Assembly (NCBI RefSeq): GCF_001540865.1
Contig: NC_033632.1
Location: 2,426,727 to 2,490,726 of the forward strand
Source of the DNA: Ananas comosus
Lineage: Eukaryota; Streptophyta; Magnoliopsida; Poales; Bromeliaceae
Reading direction: 5' to 3'
DNA length: 64,000 bases
Shown here: one piece after another, positions 1 through 10,900 of the stretch
How positions within the stretch are numbered: the stretch's first letter is position 1
Layout: each line of letters starts with the position of its first letter
The notes under the pieces: generated by a model
Databases searched by the model: none
The model's input: the letters and a program-made list of their open reading frames with translations, nothing else
Told to the model about the DNA's origin: nothing
Translations under genes and position numbers: made by a program

Positions 1-1183
<1,183 letters not shown>

Positions 1184-2200
1184 GGATTCTATTCCTCCTT
1201 GAGGTTTCCAGCCTCTAACAATTCAAATAGGTATGTTGGCAAACAACACTAGTAGTAAACATGCAGAATACATTAGGAATAAAAGAAACTATTCTAAGAC
1301 ACAATAACCCACCAAAGTTTTACAGCTAACCAATATATTATCCCCATTTGTTAGTTAGATCCATTTACAGCGCCATCTTACATGTCTCTATCAAATTGGG
1401 AAGCTAAAAGGTAACAAGATTGCAAAGTAAATGACAATAAACATCAGCATGATTTAAGCTTAGAGGACAAAAAAAATAAACTAATACATACATACATCAT
1501 GTGGCTGTAAGGGACTTATTTGTTAAGTTGTTAATAAACTGGTAGCCCCACAGAAGGAACAAACTAATTATTAAACAATATTAATAAACCAAACTAGCTT
1601 ATAGCCAAATGAACAAGATAAACACAAAAGACATCCTTTTGCCTTATAATTTCACACGTCTATAGTATTGAAAAGCCCCATCAGGATATTACAGATTTGT
1701 ACTTTTCTCCAGTCGACAACCCAAACCCCCACATCGGAGCGGAGAAGAAGCGATATCAACAGGAGGGTTTCGCCGCACCGACTAGGGTTTCGCCGCACCG
1801 GAGCGCTCCACCGGAAAAGAAGCGACACCAACAGGTGGGGGCGGGGAAAGAAGGTTTGATGAACCAAACAACGAAGCAAACAACCACCCAAACCCCTTTC
1901 CGACGCCTACAAATCAAAGGGTCGGGAATCGACCCAGGGTTCCACCAAACCCCCACATCCAGGGCTCTTTAGAGAGAGAGAAAGAGAGGGAGAGAGATGG
2001 AGCGGGTCCGAGCTCACCTGCGCACTAATGGCGGACACGAGAGGAGGGAGAAGAGGCGATGCGTTATTTGGAGAGTACTCTCTCGTCCCCTTTTTTGCTT
2101 GCTTTTGATGATTCCCTAATAATGGCGTCTCTCTGTCTCTCTCCTTTCTCTCTCTTGCGTTTTCGAGAAGGTTTGGAAATGCGTGGAGGGAGAAAGAGAG
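1184..2200 (-). other. 5' UTR and leader intron of the spermine synthase gene
   Basis: Reading the minus strand, a consensus donor CAG|GTGAGC sits at 2018/2017 and an acceptor GTTAG at 1215-1217. This predicts an ~800-bp leader intron inside the 5' UTR, with a first untranslated exon at about 2018-2200. The intron holds a 22-bp tandem repeat near 1766-1802 (two copies of a GGGTTTCGCCGCACCG unit). Short ORFs in both strands here are not supported as coding. Inferred from splice signals only. Confidence 0.5.
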
Positions 2201-2226
2201 AGAGAGAGAACGAGGTATGAGTGAGA

Positions 2227-2233
2227 ATTTATA
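2227..2233 (-). promoter_or_regulatory. TATA box of the spermine synthase gene
   Basis: The minus strand reads CCTATAAATTC, a near-ideal plant TATA box, about 30 bp upstream of the pyrimidine-rich stretch expected for the transcript start (~2195-2200). Confidence 0.5.
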
Positions 2234-2239
2234 GGGGCG

Positions 2240-4400
2240 GTGGGTCCCAGAAACATTTACTTAAAATTACGGAGATGTCCCCCAAATGGCCAAATCCACT
2301 TTATATTATACATAGCTAATTATATTAACATTTCATACTCTACGGTTTATATTAAATTATCAAAATTAATATTTTAATGTTAAAATTTAGTTAAACACGT
2401 CTGATTTAGAAATTCTAATAATTTAAATTATATTTAATGAATAGATTTTAAAATCTCTATTAAAAATTGTTTAGTATATAGTGTATGTACACAAATATAT
2501 TTGGTGTATTCTGCGCTCATAATTATAAAAAAAAGAAAAAAAATGTTTGTTTGCACTTCTAATACCGTATATATCGTACGGTTTATATATTAGATGATTG
2601 ATAAAATATCTGATAATTAGTACTATAAAATATAATATAATATAACATATGTAATATAAAATATTAAAATAATTTATTGTATTGTAAAAAATTTATTTTT
2701 GATATATATTTTTAAATCAATTTATAATGAAATGGGCACGTCTAAAATTTTCACTGGATCTATACGTACGTGCAAGCTTTCATTGATTCATATCTTAATC
2801 AGCGACGTTGCGAATTTATTTTTTTGATATTACCCAACCGTAGATTTATTTATTGTGTATAGAAAGATGATATATTTTTAGAGTGTTTTTATAAATTAAT
2901 CAGAATTTTCGTGCCCGATGCATAACTTATGCCTATCTGGGAAATATTAAACAAATATAATTTGAATTAAAATGTTTGTGTTAGATTCTGCAATTTTGTT
3001 TAAATTATTATGAACTTTCCAATTATATGTATATTATCTATTACTCTATATGAATTTTAATAATTTTGCCATGTGGTAAGTTTTTCTCCACCCTCACTAA
3101 TCTTTTTTCTGAATAGATTTTTACTCTTGGCTTTTCCACTCCCCTCCTCTCTATTCAATGATATGTAATCAATGTGCTTTTTAATTTATACGTTCCCTCT
3201 TCTAAATTATTTTTCTTGAATTGATTTTTATTATTGGCTTTTCTCCTTTCCTCCTCTTTATTCAATGACATGTAATCAATATGCTTTTTAATTTATACGT
3301 TTCCTCTTCAAAATTAGTCATTTCTTCTCCCACAAACAATTCCTTACATGCAAAATTAAAAAATGAGAAGATGAATAATTACTACTTTTAGATTTAGAGA
3401 TTGGGAAAGAGTAAGAGAGTCTTCCAAGTCTTAATCCGTGCCAATCCGACTCGACCCGAACCCCCCCTCCGAATCAAAAGAGTGTTTATAGGATTTCTAT
3501 CAATGTCGATCTCTTCGGATTTATGGAAAAAGAATGTAATCAAACGATTTTTTCAATAGAGGAAGCTAATTGGAGAGCAATAATGGACGGTTCGAGGCGT
3601 AGGTTTGGAAAACGAAAATCCTAAACCTAATTTTTTTCTTTTATTTATTTTAATCTCGAATTCTTACTACGTATTCATTTAGAATTTAATTTATTTGCAT
3701 TATTTTTGTATGGTGATTGTATCAATCAAGGATTTGATTTATATGCATTATTTTGATTAATTTAGAGGTTATTTTTTATTTCATAATTGATGTGGCAGTT
3801 TTGGCCCGCAACTTTTGATCATTCCATGCCCAAGAGGGTGCAAATCTTGCAAATTTTTATCAGATTTTCATCGCCATCGTCGTCGTCATCGTAACATTAT
3901 TATCTCCATCTTCATACGACTTTTGTAGGGTTTTTTTTTTTTTGAATGTTGATTCTAGGCAGTTATCGATTTTCAATGACCATGTTGATTAGTTCAATTC
4001 ATACGTTTCCCTATCCAAAAAATAAAACACACTTGAATTTTTATTTTCCAAATTTCTTTCTTCTTACTCTTCAATATTTTTTAATTTTTCTGCTATTATT
4101 TATCCGCGGTATCGCGCGGCTTACTACACTAGTTATTATTATATAGGAAATGTACACGTACTCTCACTTCGTTGGTCGCACATTTCATATGTGGACTCAA
4201 TGAGGCCCCCCATAAAAAGTGGTGAATAAAATTAAATGAGTATTTGAAATTCCAAATTGAAAACATAAATATTTGAACTTTATAATTAAATTTATTTTTT
4301 AAAAAAATAAACAAAATAGATAGGTACTAGTATAACTATCAAATAGTAAATTCCTGAGAACTACTTGTCCAAAATATTAGTTATCCTACCTTCGTGTGAA
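2240..4400. other. AT-rich intergenic stretch with one local tandem repeat
   Basis: No gene is seen. The main structure is a diverged ~107-bp tandem duplication: units at about 3105-3210 and 3212-3318, each with GATTTTTA, TTGGCTTTTC, TATTCAATGA and TGCTTTTTAATTTATACGTT in the same order. The remainder is AT-rich with stops in all frames; short ORFs at 3946-4146 and 4129-4314 have no recognisable content. Confidence 0.6.
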
Positions 4401-4404
4401 TTTT

Positions 4405-4520
4405 TTTTTTTTTCTTATGTTACGCCTTTTTCTCGAGACCCTGAGTGCCTCACCTCTGTAGCCTAATTCATACTATCAATGAATGAAGCAGATTATGTGC
4501 TACATTTTCTCAAAAAAAAA
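4405..4520 (+). mobile_element. 5'-truncated LINE 3' end (degenerate)
   Basis: Ends in a poly-A run preceded by a degraded form of the tail seen in two other places in the window (CTGAG.GCCT...TGTAGC...AATGAATGAAGCAG...GTGCTAC.TTTCTC). It matches the 15,985-16,152 copy, and the minus strand of 55,609-56,000, in order and spacing. Only the last ~110 bp remain, as expected for 5'-truncated LINE copies. Confidence 0.5.
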
Positions 4521-4617
4521 GTAAATTCTAAACATCTAAAGACTAAAAAGCAATCTATAGGATATATAGTAGCTCGGTTTTACAGATAATATTATTTTTA
4601 TTTATATTGTCGATATA

Positions 4618-5254
4618 GGGGTTTTTTTGCAAATAGCCTCCTGAGCAATTTTTATTTTAAAAATAGTTCTATCAAAATTAAAATTGCAAAAATGATCCTG
4701 TCTCTGCCACGCAGGCGCCACGGCAGCGCCACGCGGGCAGGACTGGGGCCAGGATATTAAGTTGAACACGGTGAATTATTCACCGTATCTAAACACGGTG
4801 AATGGTTCACCGTGTTTATTACGTATTTTTTGTATATTGAAAAGTGGAATAAGGAATAGAGATGTCAATAGATATGGATATTCGAAATATTATCCGAATC
4901 CAAACCCGAATAAATTATATATATATACGTAATTTATTTTTGTTTATTTATACAANTATATATATATATATAAAATTTATTCGGGTTTGAATTCGGATAA
5001 TATTTCTGATATCCATATCTATTGACATCCCTACTCTTTATTCAAAATACGTACTAAACACGGTGAACCATTCACCGTGTTTGAACACGGTGAATGGTTC
5101 ACCGTATTCAACTTAACACACGGGCCCAGCCATGCCCGCGTGGCGCTGACGTGGCGCCTGCGTGGCAGGCTCAGGGCCATTTTTGCAAATTAAATTTTGA
5201 CAGGGCTATTTTTAAAATAAAAATTTGTTAGGGGTCTATATGCAAAAAAAGCCC
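4618..5254. mobile_element. 637-bp foldback MITE with 8-bp target-site duplication
   Basis: The two halves are near-perfect reverse complements around ~4945 (left arm ~4618-4930, right arm ~4970-5254). Termini are GGGGTTTTTTTGC and GCAAAAAAAGCCC. The octamer TCGATATA flanks both sides (4610-4617 and 5255-5262), which fits a hAT-type target duplication. Each arm holds smaller palindromes of the form CACGGTGAAT.ATTCACCGTG and a GC-rich block with CACGCAGGCGCCACG. One ambiguous base lies at 4956 in the TA-rich loop. It has no coding capacity and is therefore non-autonomous. Confidence 0.85.
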
Positions 5255-5618
5255 TCGATATATTAATTCTTAATTATATTGTGTAAATAATATCATATTA
5301 TGCTTATTACAATAAGCCTGTTTAAAATATAATTTCTATAGTCGATCTAAAAAACTAGTTTTGGCCTTTAATACCAAACATATCTTTAATTGATTACTAA
5401 TTAGCATCATGACGATTAACGAACAACAATATTCTTAAAATTTCAAGCGATGAATCGCATTTAATCAGGGAAGTGTAGATGATGTTGGAATAATGTTTGG
5501 ACACCTATATAGTTTGATATATGGTTCGACAGAATTACGTAGAATTTAGAGATTAAACTGTTAAATTGGCGAAGGATCAAAATTTGTCAAAAGTTCACAA
5601 AATGCACAATTTTTTTTT

Positions 5619-6157
5619 AGTGCGTCTGGTATGCTTCTGAAAGCACGGAGCGCTCCGTGCTTCCAAATTGTTTTCGATGTTCGGACTTTCGAATCGACGA
5701 TCGGCTCCGTTAGACTTGATCTGGAGTATTTGAAGTATCCAGAAAATAAATTTTGCGATTTTTCGATATCATTTGCCTAGTGATCGAAGTGGCTCAAAAT
5801 CAACGGTAGAAAATAAAAATCTTACAAAATATGATGATATGACATTAAAATTTTAGATCACAGTTATTGATCTTGTTTTATATGGTATAAAGAATTTTCT
5901 ATCAAAATTTCATATGATTTGAATATTTTTACATCGTTAAATTTGCAAATGGCTCACCACGGCCATTAAAATTATTGATTTTGAGACCCTTCGATCACTA
6001 GGCAAATGATATCGAAAAATCACAAAATTTATTTTCTAGGTACTTCAAATACTCTAGATCAACTCTAACGGAGCCGATCATCGATTCGAAGTCCGAACAT
6101 CGAAAATAACTTAAAAGCACGAAGGGTTTCGTACTTCCAAAAGCATACCAGCCCACT
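5619..6157. mobile_element. ~540-bp foldback MITE, TA-flanked family (copy A, diverged termini)
   Basis: Ends are inverted: AGTGCGTCTGGTATGCTTC on the left and GAAGCATACCAGCCCACT on the right. The interior matches the family seen at 29.2-30.9, 52.4 and 57.5 kb: GATCGGCTCCGTTAGACTTG, TCATTTGCCTAGTGATCGAA, ATTGATCTTGTTTTATAT, and their complements in the second half. Unlike the other copies it is flanked by a T-run rather than (TA)n, and its termini differ, so it is an older or divergent member. Confidence 0.8.
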
Positions 6158-6479
6158 CTAATTTTTTTATACCCTTTTCTTTTTATAAATTATTGCGAGT
6201 CATATTTTCGAGGACATGGTATTTGATTTCTTAAACTTTAGTTCGATTAAAAAAACTTAACACATAATATAAGATCTAATTACATGAAAAGTGTCCTATC
6301 ACTATTTAGGATATTTACTAGATATTTCCCTTTTTTCGAGTGATGTGAAATTTGATTTTTGCACGGAACTGATCAGCTAGCCATGTACGTATGCACGTAT
6401 GACTTACAGACATCTTCAAAAATATAATTATAAAAATAAATTTTTGAGAAAAAAACTAGACTAGGAAGTGAGAGCGACA

Positions 6480-6720
6480 AAAGTTATAGATTTTATTACT
6501 AGCTACTATATTATTAATAGCACCAAGTCGTTGGTATTATTAGATTTTCGATCGTTAAATTAATGAATGTGCAGTTATGATGATAGTGATCATCTAGAAT
6601 TGAGTTGGTGGTTCGTTGAATAGTAAAATGTAACAGACAAAAATAATAAAAAAAGCTAGATAGATGTAACAGTAGAAAACTCGATAGTATCAAATGCTCG
6701 GTGTCATCGATTATAGCCAC
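6480..6720. repeat. Dispersed repeat, also present near 16,760-16,930
   Basis: Shares ordered blocks with 16,760-16,930: ATGATAGTG, GTTGGTGGTTCGTTGAATA versus GTAGGTGGTTGGTTGAATAA, AATGTAACAG versus AATTTAACGG, and ATGTAACAG.. GAAAA. The class is not recognised; it is probably a degraded non-coding element. Confidence 0.4.
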
Positions 6721-6724
6721 TTGT

Positions 6725-7835
6725 GACTCGTTCCAATCACAGTACTAATGGTTGTTTGCAGCAATTAATTAGTTTTATTAAAACAAAAATGGAAAAGAAA
6801 AAAAAAAAAGAGTGCCTTTAGTGCAAAGGTAATGCCATGTGGTTATCAGATTTTGACAATGGACCACAAAAAAAAGATGCCAACACACTGCATTGCAAAT
6901 GTCTAAGTCAAAAAATAAATAAATTGGAAAGCTACAAAGATTAGAAGTTGTAGAAATTAATACTGGGAAGGAGCTTAATTTGTGTATGATTAACTTTATC
7001 TGCCTATGAATATAATATTTGGTCCCTACGGTTCATTAATTAATTTCTATATTAGTGTTTATCTTTAGGTGGCAAAGAAAAGCAATTAACTAAGTTTGCG
7101 TTAGCTAAGTTCTTAGCTTTATCATGTTTGATTCGTTTCCTATGTTGTTACGCGTGTTCTTGGTGAGGAAGAATCTATTAAAGCTAGAGATTTATTAGAA
7201 AATTTAGGTGATCATGAAAAATAATAATAATAATAATAATTGGGACGAATTGAACTGAAATACTTTTAAAAGCATTTACTATTTATTTGCTACAAACTTT
7301 ATCACCTTTGGATGTACAGGATGCAGCCATGGTAAGTAACATAGTAGTTGATCCAAGATTAAAATTATGTAAATAAAAATACTTTATTTTATAAGGATTC
7401 TAGCTTAATTCTAATTTTTTCAGTTGAAAAGTTTAATAGATGCATGTGATATAAATATTAGAAAGATCGGTTAAAATGGGCCTAGTTTTTACTTTTCATA
7501 GCTCAAAAGCCTCTCTTTTTTTAAAAAAAAATATTTTACCATTAGAGTCCATTAAATTCGAACTCAAATATACGACCCATCCAAAATCCTTAAACCGTGT
7601 ATATATATATATATATATATATAGTATATTATAATGGCTTGGTTGTCGTATGCGTCGAAATGATTTAGTGTTAAACATAAAGTTTCTTCAATATAAGCTC
7701 GATTTTAGACTATTTAATATATTGTAATGTATGTGTAAAAATGCAAAAACTCTAAATTAAAGCTTTTGTTTTTAGAGTAGTCTAGAAACTCTTTCAAGTT
7801 TCTGCCACACTGGAAGTGCTTTTTTTTTGTTTTTG
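6725..7835. repeat. Upstream copy of a diverged direct duplication
   Basis: Two blocks recur downstream in the same order and orientation. Block 1 (about 6735-6960, with CAGCAATTAATTAGTTTTA, TAGTGCAAAGG, GCCATGTGGTTA and TTAGAAGTTGTAGAAATT) recurs at 7862-8075. Block 2 (about 7490-7830, with AAATTCGAACTC, AAGCTCGATTTTAG and AACTCTTTC.AGTTT.TGC) recurs at 8090-8420. A (TA)n tract at about 7600-7625 lies in this copy. No coding content is recognised. Confidence 0.6.
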
Positions 7836-7854
7836 TTTTTTTTTTTTGGCAATT

Positions 7855-8430
7855 GCTTTTCTAAATCACAGCACTAATGTTCTATGCAGCAATTAATTAG
7901 TTTTACTAAAAAAGAAAAATGGAAAAATTTGCTTGCTTGTAGTGCAAAGGTTGTGCCATGTGGTTACGAGACTACGACACTTGACCAAATAAAAAGATGG
8001 CCACACATCGCATTGCAGAGGCCAAGTCAAAAATAAATTGGAAACCCACATAAAGATTAGAGGTTGTAGAAATTGGCCTAGTGTTCATATATGGCTCAAA
8101 TTCTTTTGTTTTTTCTTTTTTTGTTAAATATTTTTTTATCATTAAAACTCCTTAAATTCGAACACGAACACATGACCTCTCTGAAACCCTTAATTAAACG
8201 AATTTGAACAGTTTAGTCTCGGCTGTTGGTGTATGTCGGGACGATTTAGTCTTGAACTTGAATTTTCTTTTCTTTTTTTTTCAACGTAAGCTCGATTTTA
8301 GGCCGTTTTAGTCATATTGTAGTGTATTCTATAGCAAACATTAAAGCTCTAAACTTGAAGCGACTACTTTACGGTCGAAAACTCTTTCCAGTTTTTGCTA
8401 CACCAAAGGTGCTAATTTTTTTTGGGTTTT
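7855..8430. repeat. Downstream copy of the diverged direct duplication
   Basis: Partner of the 6.7-7.8 kb repeat; it lacks the ~500-bp spacer that separates the two blocks in the upstream copy. The copies are clearly diverged, so this is an old duplication or two insertions of the same unknown element. Confidence 0.6.
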
Positions 8431-9720
8431 GCCAAACGCTCTTCTATAGATGGCTGCAGCTGAAAGCAGAAATACGACCACTTGATTTCGTGCCATTTAG
8501 CTTGTAGATTTATCTAGGCTAGCTAAGAGATGTCCTAACCATGTAATAATCAACCATTGTGGCTCGAGTTCGAAGCGAAAGCGAACCAACCCAAAATGTA
8601 GAAGTGGCCATGACTTAGGCCCACAATGCATGATTGGACTCGAAACCGCGCCTCGCGGTTGAGCTACATGTATACATTGGGCCAAATTTTGACCAAATGT
8701 GGCTCGGCCCAGTGACCATAATTATTTCGCAATAAAGAAAATTACATTTTTAGTAGATTTTAGGTATCCATTTACGCGGCGTAAACTAGATCACAAACTA
8801 GTGGACATTATATATACACAGGTTAGAATTCTAATTTAATAGATAAATTCAGAATGAAAAGGTAAAGCTAGTTCTAATACAATGCTAAAGGACGCGAAAC
8901 ACACTGAAAAAATTTAGCTAATAAATAGAGAAGCTCTTTTTCACATCATATACGATTTAGAATCCAAATTTTCATTCAATAGGAAGTTAATATTCTTAAA
9001 ACTTAGTTCCTGTTGGCTTTGGGCTTTTCCTTATCTCACCAAATCCGAATCAAATCATGTATAGTGTAACTCTTCTTCACTTGATTTGTTGTGCATCACA
9101 AATTAATTGCCATGGCAACCAAGAGATGGTTCCATGGTAAGCTTGGTCAAATATTGAGGCTACAAATAATGATTGATCCCTGTATACATGGATGTGAATT
9201 AATCATTGTAACATTATCTTCTTGATTTTTTTTTAAAAAAAATTAATATTTATTTTGATAAGTATGATCTACAACAACATCGTAAGTTCTGAAAACATCG
9301 TCTATCTTTGATAGGGTTTCGATCATGTTAGTTATATGAGAGCAAAATATTATCAAATGAAATGAGCCAGTTACATAAGAAGCCAACAAAGTTAAAGAAC
9401 TAATCTTTCTTCCTATTGTCAAAAGATTAATTCAGTTTAATTATGAGACAAATTAAACCAAATACAAATTAAGAAACATTTCACTTAATTATCACAAGTG
9501 GCATTAAGAGGTCAATGAAGCCCTTTAATTACCAACTCATTTCAATTAGTCTAATTAATAATTAGTATTCCACTAACAAACCATATAAAAGCTGACTTTA
9601 TCACCTGCCAACTTGAAGGACTAGCTAGTAAACATACATCACAGTGTACATTTACTTACCTAATTATTTATTTAATTTTCTAGTCCTTCTCACCTCCTAT
9701 TGACTAAGATACTTCTCATG
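8430..9720. other. Intergenic stretch, no recognised feature
   Basis: AT-rich sequence with only short unconvincing ORFs. The last ~150 bp before 9720 are the likely 3' UTR and terminator region of the I9 gene transcribed from the minus strand. Confidence 0.5.
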
Positions 9721-9723
9721 GAA

Positions 9724-10440
9724 TCAAGCAAGCTCTTGGTTCTTTTCTACCACCCTCACTTCCTCGGCTGATTTCAATATCTCTGCCTGCAAGAAAGCAT
9801 TCAATAAAAGCACAAATGAGAATGTGTAACCGCAAATTTGTTCAGTTTTGTCGGAGCTTCTGTAGAGTATTGTTTTTGTGAAGCTTTTCAAACGAGGCGC
9901 GAGTGCACAACTTTTTATTGACATTTCTTACTAATAGTTTTCCATTATAGGTATAAGTAAAAGTTTTAGATTTAAAACTTCTACATTTCATACTGAGAAA
10001 CTCAGGATCCAAGAACGTTTTATTTACCAAGCACCTAACTTCTACTTTGTGAAGCAAACATGCTTTAAGAGTAGTATATATACCTGGTATTGTGTCATTT
10101 CAGCAGCGAAACCATCGACGATCGCCAAAGAAAACCTCTTCTTGTAGGTGTTTGGTTGGAGGAGCCTCGCAAGGAGGTGGTCATGCTTGTTGCTCAAATA
10201 TTCATGAAGAGCGTCTTCGCCTTTTGACGATCTATCAATAAAGAACAAGATAGCCCAGTTTGAGTATAAGTATAATAACTAGAACTAAAAGCCAAATTAA
10301 TGCCATTAAGCCGAAAGAAACGTAATTAATGCGGAGTTTAGGGTTTTATCGGTCGCAAACCGATCGGCTCGAAGGCGCTCGAACTCGGAATCGAAATTCA
10401 TGAAAACAAAGTATACTTCCATTTGTGGTTTATTTGCCAT
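9724..10440 (-). CDS. Small stand-alone inhibitor I9 (subtilase propeptide-like) protein
   Basis: Three minus-strand exons: 10361-10440, 10084-10231 and 9724-9786. The borders are CG|GTTTGC, GATAG|A, CAG|GTATAT and TGCAG|G, in consistent phase (2, 0), giving a 96-aa protein. It starts MANKPQMEVYFVFMNF and contains HEYLSNKHDHLLARLL, then FSLAIVDGFAAEMTQYQ and ends with AEILKSAEEVRVVEKNQELA. This is the inhibitor I9 fold of subtilase prodomains (pattern Y.V.. / HH.LL / ..VDGFAA.LT..Q.. / L....V..V), but there is no protease domain and no clear signal peptide. Plants are known to have such free propeptide-type inhibitors of subtilases (Arabidopsis SPI-1 and relatives). A role in inhibiting or chaperoning an intracellular or secreted subtilase is inferred. 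Confidence 0.82.
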
Positions 10441-10523
10441 TGCAACCCTAAAGCCTCCTTCTTGTTCCAATGATTGGCAAATAGCTCAGGACTTGTGCTT
10501 GGCTTTTGATCATAGTGTGGTGC

Positions 10524-10532
10524 CTATTTATA
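10524..10532 (-). promoter_or_regulatory. TATA box of the I9 gene
   Basis: The minus strand reads TATAAATAG about 84 bp upstream of the ATG at 10440, giving a short leader of roughly 50 nt. It supports this gene being a complete unit that starts here. Confidence 0.6.
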
Positions 10533-10539
10533 ATACTAG

Positions 10540-10858
10540 TAGGATAGAGTTATTGTGTTAGTACCACCTATAAATGTAGATTTCTATTGTAATGTGACTA
10601 CAACCATGACCATTGACCAAACACCATCCCTTCATTGTTCAAATCGTAAAAAATCTCTTAAATACCCACTTCTTAGTTTTTAAATGTTGGTAACTTTTAT
10701 TGTTGTTGAAAGTTGGTGTTGTCTAAACCCTTATATAATAATAAGTGGCTTAATTATATGTTTTCATTATTTTAATTATACCACTTTGACCTACTTAATT
10801 TTTGTGTTTGAGAGTAATAAAATAAAAAGAGTACTGTATATACATATTTTAACAAAAC

Positions 10859-10900
<42 letters not shown>

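Noticed and set aside
1652..1972. Arg/Pro-rich ORFs on both strands
   Set aside because: Lie in the predicted leader intron of the spermine synthase gene and include its tandem repeat; no family match.
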